From assembly GCA_016808115.1 (NCBI GenBank), contig JAEQBH010000137.1, positions 744,001 through 808,000 on the forward strand: DNA of 64,000 nt, in the 5' to 3' direction. The notes under the pieces were generated by a model that did no database searches, was not told the origin of the DNA, and saw nothing but the letters and a program-made list of their open reading frames with translations. A program made the translations under genes and the position numbers. Below are positions 21,005 through 32,825 of the stretch, piece by piece. Source of the DNA: Tetrastigma voinierianum (Eukaryota > Streptophyta > Magnoliopsida > Vitales > Vitaceae). How positions within the stretch are numbered: position 1 is the stretch's first letter; every line of letters starts with the position of its first letter.

Positions 21005-21470
21005 GAGGTGTCCGGCCGGCGATTTTTATGTTAAATACAATAATTGTATTGCGGACAAACAAATGGTCGGGCCGGGCGAGGAGCAAAGATCGGGACGTGA
21101 TACAAATTTTGCACGCGGCAGCAGCCGGCGACGGCCGGGCCGGGTGACGCGGCGTGGGCGCCAAGGACGGGCGCCGCAGTGGGCCAGCGCGCGGGCGCTG
21201 GCGCAATGGCGCAAATGGGCGGCGCAATGGCAGCCGGGCGCAGTGGGCGAAAGCAGCCAGTCGGGCGCGCTGCCAGCAGTGAGCAGACGCCAGGTGCGCA
21301 GTGGCGCCGCGGCAGTGGCGCCGAAAGGCAAACGCGGGCGCTACGCGTGGGCGCCGCGCGCTGAGCTCACTGGGCACAGCGCGCCGATGCGCTGCGCCAT
21401 GTACGCCCGGGCGTACCTGGCCGGGCTTCATTGGTGCTTCGCATCCGGCTGGGACTTTTGGACCGATTGA
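21005..21470. other. GC-rich block in the gypsy leader
   Basis: An abrupt switch from very AT-rich to strongly GC-rich sequence with repeated GGGCG and GCGCAATGGCG phrases, then back to AT-rich after 21480. Open frames of 191 aa (plus) and 161 aa (minus) cover it, both Ala/Arg-rich and unlike any gag I know; they are probably by-products of the base composition. Gag should lie in this part of the element. Confidence 0.6.
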
Positions 21471-21479
21471 ACCGATTTA

Positions 21480-22680
21480 TATTTTTGAGTCACCGTTGAC
21501 GGCTCATGAACACTGCTCATCTCGAAATTTTTCAAAAAACATATTTAAAAATATATTTAAAATCAAATAAAATCAAATAAATTTTGATAAAATTTTCGAA
21601 AATAAAATTTTCAAAATGTAATTTTTGAAAATAAAATTTTGTCAAAAAACAATATTTTAAACGTTTAAATGATTGCATACACTGAGTTATGTGTATGATT
21701 AGTGTCTCTGGTCAGGGTTATGCTCTGTAGATATCAGATTGGATTTAACTACCATTTGAAATCGGGTGAATTGCACGTAGTTACAGAATTATACATGGTG
21801 AAATGCATATAGAAAAAAAGGGTAAATACTTAAGGTTATGGGTTATGACCTTAGGATTCGTACCGAATGAACAAGAAAGTTTAGAACCTTATTGAAATGA
21901 ATGAATCGAGTGGTTGAATTTAGCACACTTTCTGGGGAAATGAACTGGCCGGGCTCAGTGGTTATCAAGTCTATTAGTAACTGCATCAAGATTAAGGCTG
22001 GGATCGAAATGAAAATTGCTACGAATCGTGGTTGCCATTTGACCAACAAAGATGGCTAAGTAGAGAGGCAGACCGCAGAACGTCCACTCCGGCACCGGGG
22101 TCAGCACAATCGCACTGGATCACGGACTCGCGAGGCCGTAGGGGTATTACAAACAATGCCAGCACAAGCGTATAGCATGTAGACGTGAAGATCCCAAGAA
22201 CTTTATGCTTGCGCGCATCATCCTCCGACATTCACAGGGGGAAAAAGATCTGATGGCGACGACCATCGTTCATGCATTGAGAAGGTAAAAGCGAGGGCTA
22301 TGGAGGCGTTACTCGACGCGATCAGATTAGACTACTGCTCTAGCTAGAGAATGAGGCCCAAATATGGAATGGGCAAGGACCCCAGAGACCTTAGAGGAGT
22401 CGTTGGTGACGTGGTGAATCTCTCCCCTAGGATTAGGCGAATAGGCACGATAGTCGTAGGTTGCAGTTGTAGATCTCGGGACTCCCTACTCAGCGTGGAC
22501 CCGAGGATCATGGACATGTCAAAAGTTCATGTCATCCCCGAGGATGGATCATCAGATAAACCCATGTGGTCGCTTATCGATCAGGAGCGCAGAGAGCACG
22601 CCACACGCCAGACGGTACTGCGGTTGCATTCTCAGGCAACACGACATTTTCCCGCATGCATACGCAGTCCAAATGTCGTG
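21480..22680 (+). other. Unresolved gag-side region of the gypsy element
   Basis: About 1.2 kb between the GC-rich block and the first recognisable pol motif. It should hold the rest of gag and protease, but I found no gag core, no CCHC zinc knuckle and no clear D-T-G. Degradation or loss are equally possible. Confidence 0.35.
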
Positions 22681-25250
22681 ACAGTTAGCTAAGTCAATAA
22701 TGAGCCCACCTCTAGAGACCCGGAGAGGTCGACTTGGATCTACCTCGGTATAGTGTGCGAATATGTGGATGTTTTCCCCGTGATGAGCCACCGACTACTC
22801 CGCAGATGTGGTCAGAGACTTCGTATCGAGTTACACCGGTATCACAACCATCTCTATGACCCGAAGATAGGATGACACCTAACAGTTACAGAACCAGAGT
22901 CCAACTACAGAGCTATTGGACAGAGCTTATTAAACCAGCACTTCACCATGGGGCGTCCTGTCTATTTATGAAGAAGAAGGGCAAGACCTCTCTCGATCGT
23001 GCATTGACTATAAAGTAAAGTGGGAACAAGGTTATGATCTAACTCCGCGACTCCATTACCGAGGATTGATGATTTATTTAACCAGTTGAGAGGAACGCGA
23101 GTCTACTCCAAAATAGACCTTCACACTGGTTACCATCAGCTGAGGGTTAGGGAGACAGATATCCCTAAGACAACGGTTAGGACGCGTTATGGGCACTTTG
23201 TGTCTACTAAGGATGTTCTTGGATTGATGAATGCGCGCCGGCATTCATGGATCTCATGCTAGTGTTCCAACCCTATCTCGGATCGCTTGTCGAGTATTCG
23301 AGATGACATTTTGATCTACTCCTAGTCAGAGTGGGAGCATGAGCATCACTTGAGGATTGTTTTACAGCGGTTAAGAGACCATCACCAGATGCCGCATTAA
23401 GTTCAAGCAGAAGTACAAGATTTGGCTTATCGAGGTGAGATTTGGGACACGTGGTGTTAGCACTGTGAGTGTCACGACCTAGGCTGAGGAATGATGAATC
23501 GAGAGAGACCGGCACAATAATCCTCGAGATACGTAGTTCCTCGATTGGCCGATTATTACAGGAGATACACGAATGAATAAGTTTTCCATTCGACTCGGAT
23601 CATAGGACTTCACCTACGTGGATATGGACTCCATGGTCAGACGACCTCGAATTACGAGAGAGAAATTGAGGGTACCCGCACACTTCGGGTACGGGTGTTG
23701 GCAATACAGGAGGATCAGCCTCCTAGTTCGGGAAGAGGCAGTAAGACTTCGTCACACTACTGTGACTAGGTCGGATTGAGCATTATGACTCGGATTGCCC
23801 AAGAGACAGGATCCTATTTTTACAAGCACTTCCAAAGAATCACGATAAAGCCGAGGCCAGAGTGTGATCAAGTCGTGGACAGACAGAGTCGCAAGCAAAT
23901 AAGCGTGGTGGAGCTTTAGGGTGGTAGACATATTGGTTGTTGATGTCAAGCTTGACATGGATAAGTTGGACAAACTATTGGATTGTCAAAGAATCGAGAC
24001 CTAGACCTAAGGTCATATCCGACACCGACATTGATTTTGGGCTAGAGGTTAAGGCCTTTAGAGAAGCCTGTGTATAGATGTTCTTCCCTTAGGTGTAGGG
24101 GTGAAGCAACCTAATAGGTAGAGATTATGAGTGAGAGACCTCTGGGATTCTGCTCATGGTGGAACTGGGATTAGTTGTCACAATATTACATCGTTACGTT
24201 CATGTGCACCTGCGACATCGCTGGCCGAGCCTGCCGTGTGCACTGTGATGTGGGTCATTCACCACTCGTGAGCGCTAAAGAGTTTGGTCTTAGATATGAT
24301 TATCAATGCGATCGAGAGTCTGTTTATAGGAGCCTGGGGGTGACTTAAGGTTTGGATACCCTTGGAAAATCGCAAGTGAGTGTTGTTGAGCCGGGCGGGC
24401 TGCCTCAGATACCTGATGTCATTCATGACATGGACTAGTCGACGGTCCATCAGATCGCTGCTGATTGTGACCTGAGAGGTTAGCGCTACACACCCAAGGG
24501 CTGTGTGTGATACGGTTGTATGATTACATATCGGTGTTGGGGAGGACATGTCACAGCATGATCCTCGGATCATAAGGGTAGAGGATTAATTGCCCTTAGT
24601 GGAATTCGCCTACGACAATAGTTATCGCATACCTGATGGCACGATGAGGCATTGGTAGGAGGCCAATGAGGTCATGTTGGACCGAGATTGAGAGCCCCAT
24701 CACGTCCTCGACTGATTAGCGACACCTTTGAGAAGGTGGAGCTTTGATATTTGATAGCTGCTCTCTCTCATTTCGCCGTATTTGCAAGAGGTATGATGAA
24801 GTGCGACGGAATTCTTAGAGTTCGAGGTCAGGGATCACGCTTTCAAGCGTGATACCTGGCAAGAGGAGAGAGTGGCCGCCCGTACGTATGGAAGCATTCT
24901 AGGTTATTGGACCTTTCGAGATACTCGAGAGGATAGGCACCAGGCGTATCTCTGCTAGCGCTATCGCCAAGCATGTTAGGTGTCCACGAGTGTTTCACGC
25001 CCATGCCCGAAAATACTCCGCATCCAGCCATGTGGTATCAGACAGACGAGGTTGACACTGACGGGACTTCTGAGGAAGGACCAGCAGCATTTTGGATAGT
25101 TACAGATCGGGTGTTTTCGCGACGTGAAGACATCGAGGCTAGTGGGAGAGGCATGCGGTACTCCATGGAGGAGAAGTCAACGTGGAGCCGGCGACACGCT
25201 TGGCGCCACCCATCCCTTCTCGCAGCACTGGAGACGGGTTTAGTCGCTTA
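22680..25250 (+). pseudogene. Ty3/gypsy pol (RT, RNase H, integrase) of the nested element
   Basis: The pre-RT phrase VCEYVDVFPVMSH lies near 22757. RT follows: FMKKKGK-like, then PRIDDLFNQLRGTRVYSKID, LHTGYHQLRV and TDIPKTTVRTRYGHF (about 23050-23200), GLMNA, and FRDDILIYS at about 23295-23325, where the usual IDD is RDD. SEWEHEHHLRIVLQRLRDH follows. RNase H is poorly seen (23400-24150). Integrase is marked by LPLVEFAYDNSYRIPDGT at about 24590-24645 and, after that, DLEFEV..DH-like pieces. A possible chromodomain region ends near 25250. Many indels; not expected to be active. Confidence 0.82.
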
Positions 25251-25340
25251 AAGTTTAAATGGTTGTTCACATGCATGGTGTGAGTGCGCTGCATATGCAT
25301 GCATGCCGATTATGATAGTCCTCGAATTTCGGATCTAAAT

Positions 25341-25355
25341 TTTTGGCGAGGAGAA
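25341..25355 (+). promoter_or_regulatory. Polypurine tract of the nested gypsy element
   Basis: TTTTGGCGAGGAGAA directly before the 3' LTR, the expected place and composition for a gypsy polypurine tract. Confidence 0.7.
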
Positions 25356-27399
25356 TGTAGTTAATCTTAGAAATCTCCAATTCCTTCGGAATAAGGGCAA
25401 AATCGTAATTTTGATTATAAAATTATAATTACGCTAAAAGTCCGTGATATTAATTTCTAGATTCGTGATGCGACTAAACGGATTGCACCGTTGGAATCGC
25501 TCGAAATCTAGTTAGCACGAAATTTCGCAATTTGTCGAGACACAGTTTCCAAGACGCTCGAGGCATTACCGCTCGGGTGTCAGAACCGATTCTCGGCGCG
25601 GTACTAAAGGCACAGATAGCATGTACTGGGCGTACCATAAGTGGTGCATGAGTAGAGAAATACGAAACGGACCCACCAAGGTAGCGCGAACATCAAACTC
25701 GTGAAAGAAGGAATTAATCTAAATAAATGGATTAAACGAGAAATGTCAAATCATGAATGCTGACCTTCAAATGAAAATGGTAAAACGGGTCGGATCGGGC
25801 AAAGAGCCGGAAAACAGTAATGAAAATGGCGTTTAGAGAGAGGACGTCCTCCTTCTGTAATCAGGAAATTCCGACAATTTCATGGCTTCTGGGCAAGAAG
25901 GAGAAATGTTCTACGCGACAAGACGCGTGACTCTGATTCGGGAGTTTCTTCAAACTCCTCGAGGTGATTTCTCCTCACTTGGGTTTTATTCCTATTATTA
26001 AGTAGTTTTACTAATGTTTCTATTGCTTGAGGTCAGGAGGGGTAGTTGACTGTCCCAAAAACTCGACCGAATTTATAAAATTTTCGAAGAAAAATAATGA
26101 AGTACCAGGGTCGCCCACTACCAATTGGTGGAAAATGGCATGGTGGTATGATCATGTATTGGTATAGAAAAAGGCCGAATGGTCAGAGGATGCTGGTTCA
26201 CCAAGTGAACCGTCACAGATTTTTTCGAATAATAACTGGTGGCTCACTATTCGAAACGTGTGTTCTAAAATATATTTTGTGAAATACGCTTGGTCTAGTG
26301 ATTTAAATTAAATTGCTCGTGTTTGATCATTAGCCCAAGTGAGCTAATTCTTGATGTGATGAATGTATAATCAGATAACATGCTTGTGTGATTTCAATTA
26401 TGCGAATATATTCATGTTTATATATTTGCATGTGATTAGACTCAGAATGGAATCAAGATACATGCATTCCATATGCACTAGGACACCCTGTGACATAGAG
26501 CTAAGCGCATGAATTAAGTCTAGAGAAAATGGTTCTGGAGAGTAGTCTAAAATGTTAATCATCTGAGGGTAGTCCAACTAAATAATATATCAACCGGCCG
26601 GAGCGGCCCAGCTTGATATATATTCATCGAGGGTAGTCCATTAAATAAATAATAATATATCAACCGCCTGAGCTGCCTACTGATATATATTCATCTGAGG
26701 GTAGTCCATTGAACAAATAATATATATCAACTGCCTGAGCACTCAATTGATATTCATCGGAGGGTTGCCCACTAATAAAATAATAATTTCTACATTTAGG
26801 CGAGCGTGGAGAGAGTCGGCAGGACTCTGATCTCAGTTGTCATGCAGACATTCAAGTAGGATCATGATTTGCTTTCTGAATGTGTGTTTACTTTGGAACA
26901 TTGCACTACACTTAGGTGGTGAGTAGCCCACTTAGGACGATTCTCCTACTGAGCTTTAGCTCACCCCGTCGTGGGACCCCTTATTTTACAGGTACGGGAG
27001 CGTGCGAGGGGACGGCTTCGTCCAAGAGGTTTTCGAGTCTTGGAAGAAAGCCGTGTGGCTTTAATGATGGCGACATGTGGTTAGAAACCCTTTACGTTTA
27101 ATATATGTACTATGGTTTAAGAGTAAAAATATTAACTCTTGTAACTATCAGAGTAGTTGGATCTATAGTTTGTATATGTTTTATGGATATTGAGATGGGC
27201 CCAAGAGGCCGCTTTTATCCATATTTGTATATATAGCATATATTGGACCTGCTTGGGACAGATATGTGTTTTGTAATCGGGGTAGAGCTCCCAATACAAA
27301 GGAGACTTCGCCCGATTTTCTAGCAAGGTCGGCAACCCGACCTCCACTTGTATTCAAGGGTCGACTGCAGTCAACTGACTCTCGTTTTGGGGCGTCACA
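25356..27399 (+). mobile_element. 3' LTR of the nested gypsy element
   Basis: 2044 bp, matching 17941-20020 along its length, including TAAGGGCAAAATCGTAATTT near 25391 and the internal repeat array at 26560-26780. It ends GGGGCGTCACA and is followed by the CCGCT target duplication. Numerous indels separate it from the 5' LTR. Confidence 0.92.
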
Positions 27400-27404
27400 C
27401 CGCT

Positions 27405-30330
27405 TGCATGGTAAAGGATGTCGTGATTTCTGCTTTCACTCTTCATGATACCGCACCTCCCGCTAACTTAAAGATGTAACTCGTTGCTGACTTCTTTCAT
27501 CCTCGATACCAAAGTCCAACTGACCCAACTAGTCGTAGGTCCCGAACATGTTTGTAAATCAGCATATAGTCTTTGTCCTCTTTAAGTACCTCATATAACC
27601 TTTCTTGGCAAAGCAACCCAATGATCGTGTCCTCGATTTGACCTAGGGAGATCCGCCTAGAAGTCCTGCTGCAAACGCACATCCGGCCTACTGCATACTT
27701 GAGCATACATAATACTCCAAGTGCACTAGCATAAGGTACATTCTCTTCATTCGGGCTTTCAATATCCGAACGAGATTATCAGATCGACTAACTTATCACC
27801 TTTACGCACAAGAGCAATTCTCGGGTTACATTGTTGCATGTTGAATCTTTCAGAATACGACAACATATGCCTTCCGAGATAAACCTAATAGTCCGCGAGA
27901 ACGATCCTCGTGGAATCTCAATGCCCAGGACAAAAGACGCCTCACCAAGGTCTCATATCAAAGTTCTTGACAACATCCGCTTGTCTCATGCAAGAAACCA
28001 AGGTCACCGCTGGTGCTGTGATATCATCCACATAGAGTAATAGAAATGAATTTCCTCCCACTGACCTTGCAAAGATATACATTGGATCTACTTTGTTCTC
28101 AACAAACCATATGAAGCAACAACACTATGAAACTTTTAAGTACTATCGTTTGTAGTTTGCTTGAGACCATAAATAGACTTTTTTCAAATTTCACACAAGT
28201 GTGTACTAATCATTTGCTACAAAAACCTTCAAGTTGCATCATAGACTTCTTCATTAAGGTCTCCATTGAGAAAAGCAGCTAACATCCATCCGGTAATTCC
28301 ATATCGAATGAGCAAGCACCAATGCTATGATCACTCTGAAAGAATCTTTTAGAAGAGACCGGAGAAAAGCAAGTTGCTTTCATAGTCTACTTCCTTCTCT
28401 CCTCGAGTGAAACCTGCGGGCTACCAGTCTCGCTTTAAACTTCTCAATCTTTTCCTTTATGGTCCTTTTCTAGTCTTATACACCTATCGCAGCCCAATGG
28501 GTCTATGACCTCGTGCAATTCAACTAGTTCCCAACTCCATTATGCCTCATAGATTGAATTTCATCTCTCATCGCATTCTAATCCATAGTTCGACTGAGAC
28601 AAGAAACGCCTCATGTTATTGGATCGCCCACTGCAACCGACATCGTAGCTTCCCGTCTCCATGCACTGGGAATAGTCCGGCAGGCATGCTGGATCGTTTC
28701 TCCCACTGACTTGAATGAGTAGTAATAACCATCCCGCACCGAGAGCCTTGATGAATCCTGTTATTAGAGTCAGTTTCAACAACAGATCCCTAGTCTCAAC
28801 AAATTAATATGGAAGGTGAGTTCCCACACTATCCGTATGGGGAGGAGATAAAGATACCACATTACCCACCGTACTATCATCCTCAAGGTCTCAGAGCGCC
28901 TATTTTCTTCGGCCACATCAAACTCCAAAAACTCACTGTTCGCGATTCCACAATTTGCGGTTTCCATTGGGATTATAGAACCGATATCCCTTCAATGTTC
29001 CGTAAGATACAAAGTAACACCGAGTGGTTTCCGAGTCTAACTTACTTACCGTCGATTGGCGCCAACTTCACTTCGCAGACATCCCAAACCTTGGGCAGAT
29101 GGTTTAAGCTAAAGCATCACCCATAACCTCCAAAAGGAGTCAATGGAACAACTTTGTAAGTACACCATTCGTAATGTACAAAGCTGTTTCTCAAAGCTTC
29201 ACCCCCACGTGAAAAACCAGAATTTGTCCTACTAATCATACCCTTACCATTTCCATAAGAGTACGACGGCGCTTCGCACACCATTTCGTCAGACTCCTGC
29301 ATAGTAAATCGCGCCACTATCCTGTAACTTTCAAGTATTTGCGAATGGCCCCAGCCGTCCCTAAGATCGCCATGCTTGCCATAATACTCTCCACTTGCCA
29401 GACTTAACAACCTTTATGACTTTTCCCAACTCGTTTCTCGACTTCACCTCAAAAATCTTTGAACTTGGTCAAGAGAGATTCAAATTTTCTTTAATCAAGT
29501 ACAAATAACCACATCGAGAATAGTCATCAATAAATGATGAAATAAAAATTTCACACAAGGTCAATAAGATAAGGTCCACTTATATCGGTGTGAATGACAT
29601 CCAACAAGTCAGAACTACGGACTGCAGTTTTCTTTCTTATCTTGGTCATTTTACTCCTTACAATGCTTCACGTGATATTTCTAAGTCATTTTTAAGATCA
29701 GGCAGGATGTTAGTCTTTATCAAATTCTTCTACTCTATCCTTAGATATGTCCAAGTCGCTTATGCCACAATGATACATTCCTTCTTTAGGTATTGGTCTC
29801 TTAGAAACAACCTTTTCACCAGAGTGTTTAATGATATGTCATTGGAGATAAACTCAACTGTGATAATCCGTCAGACATATGACAAGCATTCCAACCTTAT
29901 TTGAATTAAGAAATATAGAAATAACATTGCTTTGATTTCAAAAGAGTAATCATATAAATCCAAACACGATACAAAATCCTCTCTCTCTCTCTCTCTCTCC
30001 TCTCTCTCGCTCAAATCCGCCCCGCCCTCCCAAAGGAAGGCACATAAAAGTGTCTTTTCAACATCAATTTAAAACCGTAATCTAGAATTAAGATTACATC
30101 TCCTACCTAACATGACATCGCCTTCGTTGTTTCCTCAGTTGAGTTTTTGATTCATCCTTATTCGCTTCCCTCCGGTTTATGAATCCCTCAGATGGTAAAC
30201 GCAACATGATTAGCTATCAAGCCCGCTTATCGAGCCACCAAGAATCGATGGTACTCTCGTATAGGTTGGATCTACAAACAAGTGTTAAAGAATCATTACC
30301 TGTAGTCTAATGCTTGACATTCAAGCTTTA
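27405..30330 (-). pseudogene. Copia pol: integrase, RT and start of RNase H (minus strand)
   Basis: Reading the minus strand: integrase has ASGEYYGKHGDLRDGWGHSQ and SYRIVARFTM (29117-29410), then a C-terminal FLEFDVAEENR (about 28900). RT shows AFLNGDLNEE near 28240-28270 and ISITLYVDD, the catalytic YVDD, near 28020-28050. RNase H then begins and is cut at 27405 by the gypsy element. Domain order gag, integrase, RT, RNase H is that of Ty1/copia. Frames change throughout. The protease motif was not identified. Confidence 0.82.
29979..30009. repeat. (CT)n microsatellite
   Basis: About 30 bp of CT repeats with one interruption, inside the copia pol region between integrase and gag. Neighbouring sequence is pyrimidine-rich. 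Confidence 0.9.
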
Positions 30331-31115
30331 AATTTTGCACACTCCTTCATGTGACCTTCTTCTTACAAAAGAAGCAGCCATCACCATCCTTTTCAAGAAT
30401 GTCTTCAATCTACATATTGTCGACCGACTCCAGAAGTTTCTCGAAAATTCCTTTTATGAGTACGACTTTGAACTTTATTTTCCTTTTATGGGAATCCAGC
30501 AAAGATATGCTGCCGGTTTTCTTTCTCCTTCTTAAGTTTCTCTTTCCACCACCCTTGCTATCAAGTCATTAATCACCAAGTCTCATCTTCGGGAATTGTA
30601 ATTTGTCTTATAATCCCAAATCAAAAGAAGGGTGTTTAGGGTTTGATGCACACAAGCATCGTGAATGGTACACTAAGAGCTTCAAGCTTCGCTAGGTCTA
30701 CCATCCTCGTGACATACCCTAACCCCAAAGAAGACCTACTTCTGCGTGTTGAAGAGCTTTTTGAAGAAGCTGCTCAACCTCAAAGATTAGATGAAATTGA
30801 TTTCTAGCCTCTATGGTCGCCATCATTTCTTAGCAAGATAAATAATCGGGTAAAACCACTTCTTCAAGCGTTTCAGATGGATTTCTTCATCACACAAGAA
30901 CTGGACAAGCCCTTTCCTTTGTGGTAGTGATAGTCCGCTTTCGCCTTCAATATCAGGTCGGATATCTCGCCATTATTCCTTTGTAAGAGCAATGTGAACA
31001 TCCACACCCATTCCAAATAGAAAACTTCTTTCCATTTCTTAAAATTCAATCCAGTAAGGACCTCAATTGAAATGGAATTGCCGTTCACAGAAAAATTGAC
31101 TGAAAAACAAAACAA
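30300..31115 (-). pseudogene. Copia gag (minus strand)
   Basis: The minus frame from 31115 reads MFCFSVNFSVNGNSISIEVL and then TGLNFKKWKEVFYLEW, a copia gag N-terminus (LTGxNFxxWK pattern). At about 30336-30390 the minus strand encodes CFFCKKxGHMKxxC-type sequence, a CCHC zinc knuckle with one frameshift. The centre of gag is less clear. It follows the leader and precedes pol in the proper order. Confidence 0.75.
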
Positions 31116-31139
31116 AACAATACAATCAGCATCATGTGA

Positions 31140-32340
31140 ATACTCATACAGAGAATTACATACATCATCACACGCTAATCACTCAAAGTAAAATACGATA
31201 ATGCTAGCCAGACACTCTCCACATGACGCGCCATGAGAACATATTCTCTAATCTTCGTGAAATCACCACCTTCGCGTATGAACCACTAAGATCAGCCATT
31301 TCTCAAGCACATGCCACAAGCATGTATCCCTCCATGAACTAACACAGATCACCTCCTTGGTATGATCAATGAATAAAAACAGAGACATCCCACCACAATA
31401 TGAGACCGATATTTCGCAACTCCAATCAAGTGTGCCACTTCAAGGTCACAAACCCAATCAACTTCTTGAAAATCTCTCATACTAGGGATATAAACTTTAT
31501 GTAGTATCACATTCAATATATATATATATGTAATATTAATTATACTCGTTTAATTCATTAATAGACAATGAATTTAGACTCCACACTGGCCCTATAAAGG
31601 ATATTACGTTAGCTACCATATGTATTTCGAAACCACAGAGAAATACAAATGCTACATAAAAATACCCCAATTTCTAGCGCATAGGTTCTATACGCATTTT
31701 CATATCCGTAAAGCTTCAAACATGCAAAATAAATATACACATTGTAGAGAATTCAAGACGACGCCGATATCAAGATCACCCGTAGCGACTTCACATCGCT
31801 ACTCACGCCACACCGTATGCTCGGCTGCGGTGTGGAGGCAATGTGGAAGCGCGGGCAAGGCGGGCCGGGTCGCTGATCGGGTCATCCGCGACCAGCCGTT
31901 GACCGGTCGGAATAAAATTGGCCGGCCGCTGACCGGGTCGGGTCAAAATCCGGTCGGGTCAGCTGGTCGCGATGACGCCGCGATCCGGTGAATCGGAACC
32001 GCTCGACCGCGTCAACGGCTCGCGAGACCGGCTCTGCCACCGATCACAAGTCAAGTCGGCGATGACGTCACGAAACTGCAAGAGTTTCAGATCCGGCACG
32101 GCGGTCCTTCACCGCCATCGTGCTTATCGCGCGTGGGCGGCTGCCAAAGGCAGGGCGCTGGCCCCATTCTTCCGCTGCCACCCACCGATCGACCACTGGT
32201 CTCGTCGAGTAGATTCCAAATATGCAAAAAAATTCATGTTTTGATTTGATGAAAATCTCCGAAACTGGACAGAAGCCTGATTTGAATAAAACCTTAAAAA
32301 ATAAAATTCTCCAATTCATATGTTTTGAGTTCTAATCCAT
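31140..32340 (-). other. Copia 5' leader with a GC-rich block
   Basis: About 1.2 kb between primer-binding site and gag, longer than usual for a copia element. The part at 31780-32220 is GC-rich with repeated GACCGGTCGG and GACCGGGTCGGG phrases; the rest is AT-rich. No credible protein. The GC block may be structured leader RNA or a captured fragment. Confidence 0.5.
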
Positions 32341-32356
32341 GGTTGGCTCTGATACC
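32341..32356 (-). promoter_or_regulatory. Copia primer-binding site
   Basis: On the minus strand reads AGTTGGTATCAGAGCC, a full match to the initiator methionine tRNA site used by most plant copia elements. It fixes the orientation of the element and the inner end of its 5' LTR. Confidence 0.88.
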
Positions 32357-32825
32357 AACTATAGGACACGATTAAATCTACCTAGATCACCATGTTAGAA
32401 TACAAAGCATAATAATAATGGAGAGAAACTGAAAATTGCATAATTGGAGCTTGGAATCCATGATCGCTTCACAAGTAGACTGACGGTAAGATCCGCAAAG
32501 TACGATTGCAATATCTCAAGATCTCTCCCCTTATCCCCGTATGAATGACATTGGCTTAATGAGAATGCCTCCTCAAGTGTTAGAGAAAGCCTTCCTCCGA
32601 ATCTATATGTGAGTAAAAATACGTATCCCTTAGGGTCTGGGGGAGGGACTCGAAATTCATATTTATCAGCTCCCACCACCTGCCCTCCACATGCCACTGC
32701 ACTCCAGCCCACACACTAGCCAGCCCCATATTAAATTAATAAGAATCCTTATAATCTCACTTTATTAGACCAAATCCAAATCAGTTAATTTCAATTAATA
32801 AAGCCCACTTTATGAAAATCTTACA
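32357..32825 (-). mobile_element. Copia 5' LTR
   Basis: About 469 bp between the primer-binding site and CNL sequence. On the minus strand it begins TGTAAGATTTTCAT. Its 330 bp nearest the outer end match 16690-17003. The full length shows that the 3' LTR is missing about 150 bp. Confidence 0.82.

Larger units (their letters stand above)
17941..27399 (+). mobile_element. Ty3/gypsy retrotransposon nested in the copia element
   Basis: Two LTRs in the same orientation (17941-20020 and 25356-27399), primer-binding site at 20023, polypurine tract ending at 25355, and a perfect 5-bp target duplication CCGCT at 17936-17940 and 27400-27404. The flanking copia RNase H reads across when the element is removed. 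Internal length is 5.3 kb. Pol motifs run from about 22680 to 25250; gag could not be recognised. The lineage looks chromovirus-like (the integrase C-terminus resembles Tekay/Del types), with moderate certainty. Confidence 0.92.
16690..32825 (-). mobile_element. Ty1/copia retrotransposon inserted in the unit 2 CNL
   Basis: Minus-strand element: 5' LTR 32357-32825, primer-binding site 32341-32356, leader, gag (about 31115-30300), integrase, RT and RNase H, polypurine tract 17004-17016, 3' LTR 16690-17003. A complete gypsy element (17941-27399) sits inside its RNase H. Without that insert the element is about 6.7 kb. The 3' LTR lacks about 150 bp at its outer end. The CNL sequence 16238-16689 is repeated right after the element at 32826-33255, so this is not a simple insertion with a short target duplication. 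All ORFs carry indels. Confidence 0.85.

Noticed and set aside
20895..21470. 191-residue plus and 161-residue minus open frames
   Set aside because: Both cover the GC-rich block, where stop codons are rare by composition. The products are Ala/Arg/Gly-rich, overlap each other on opposite strands and have no domain.
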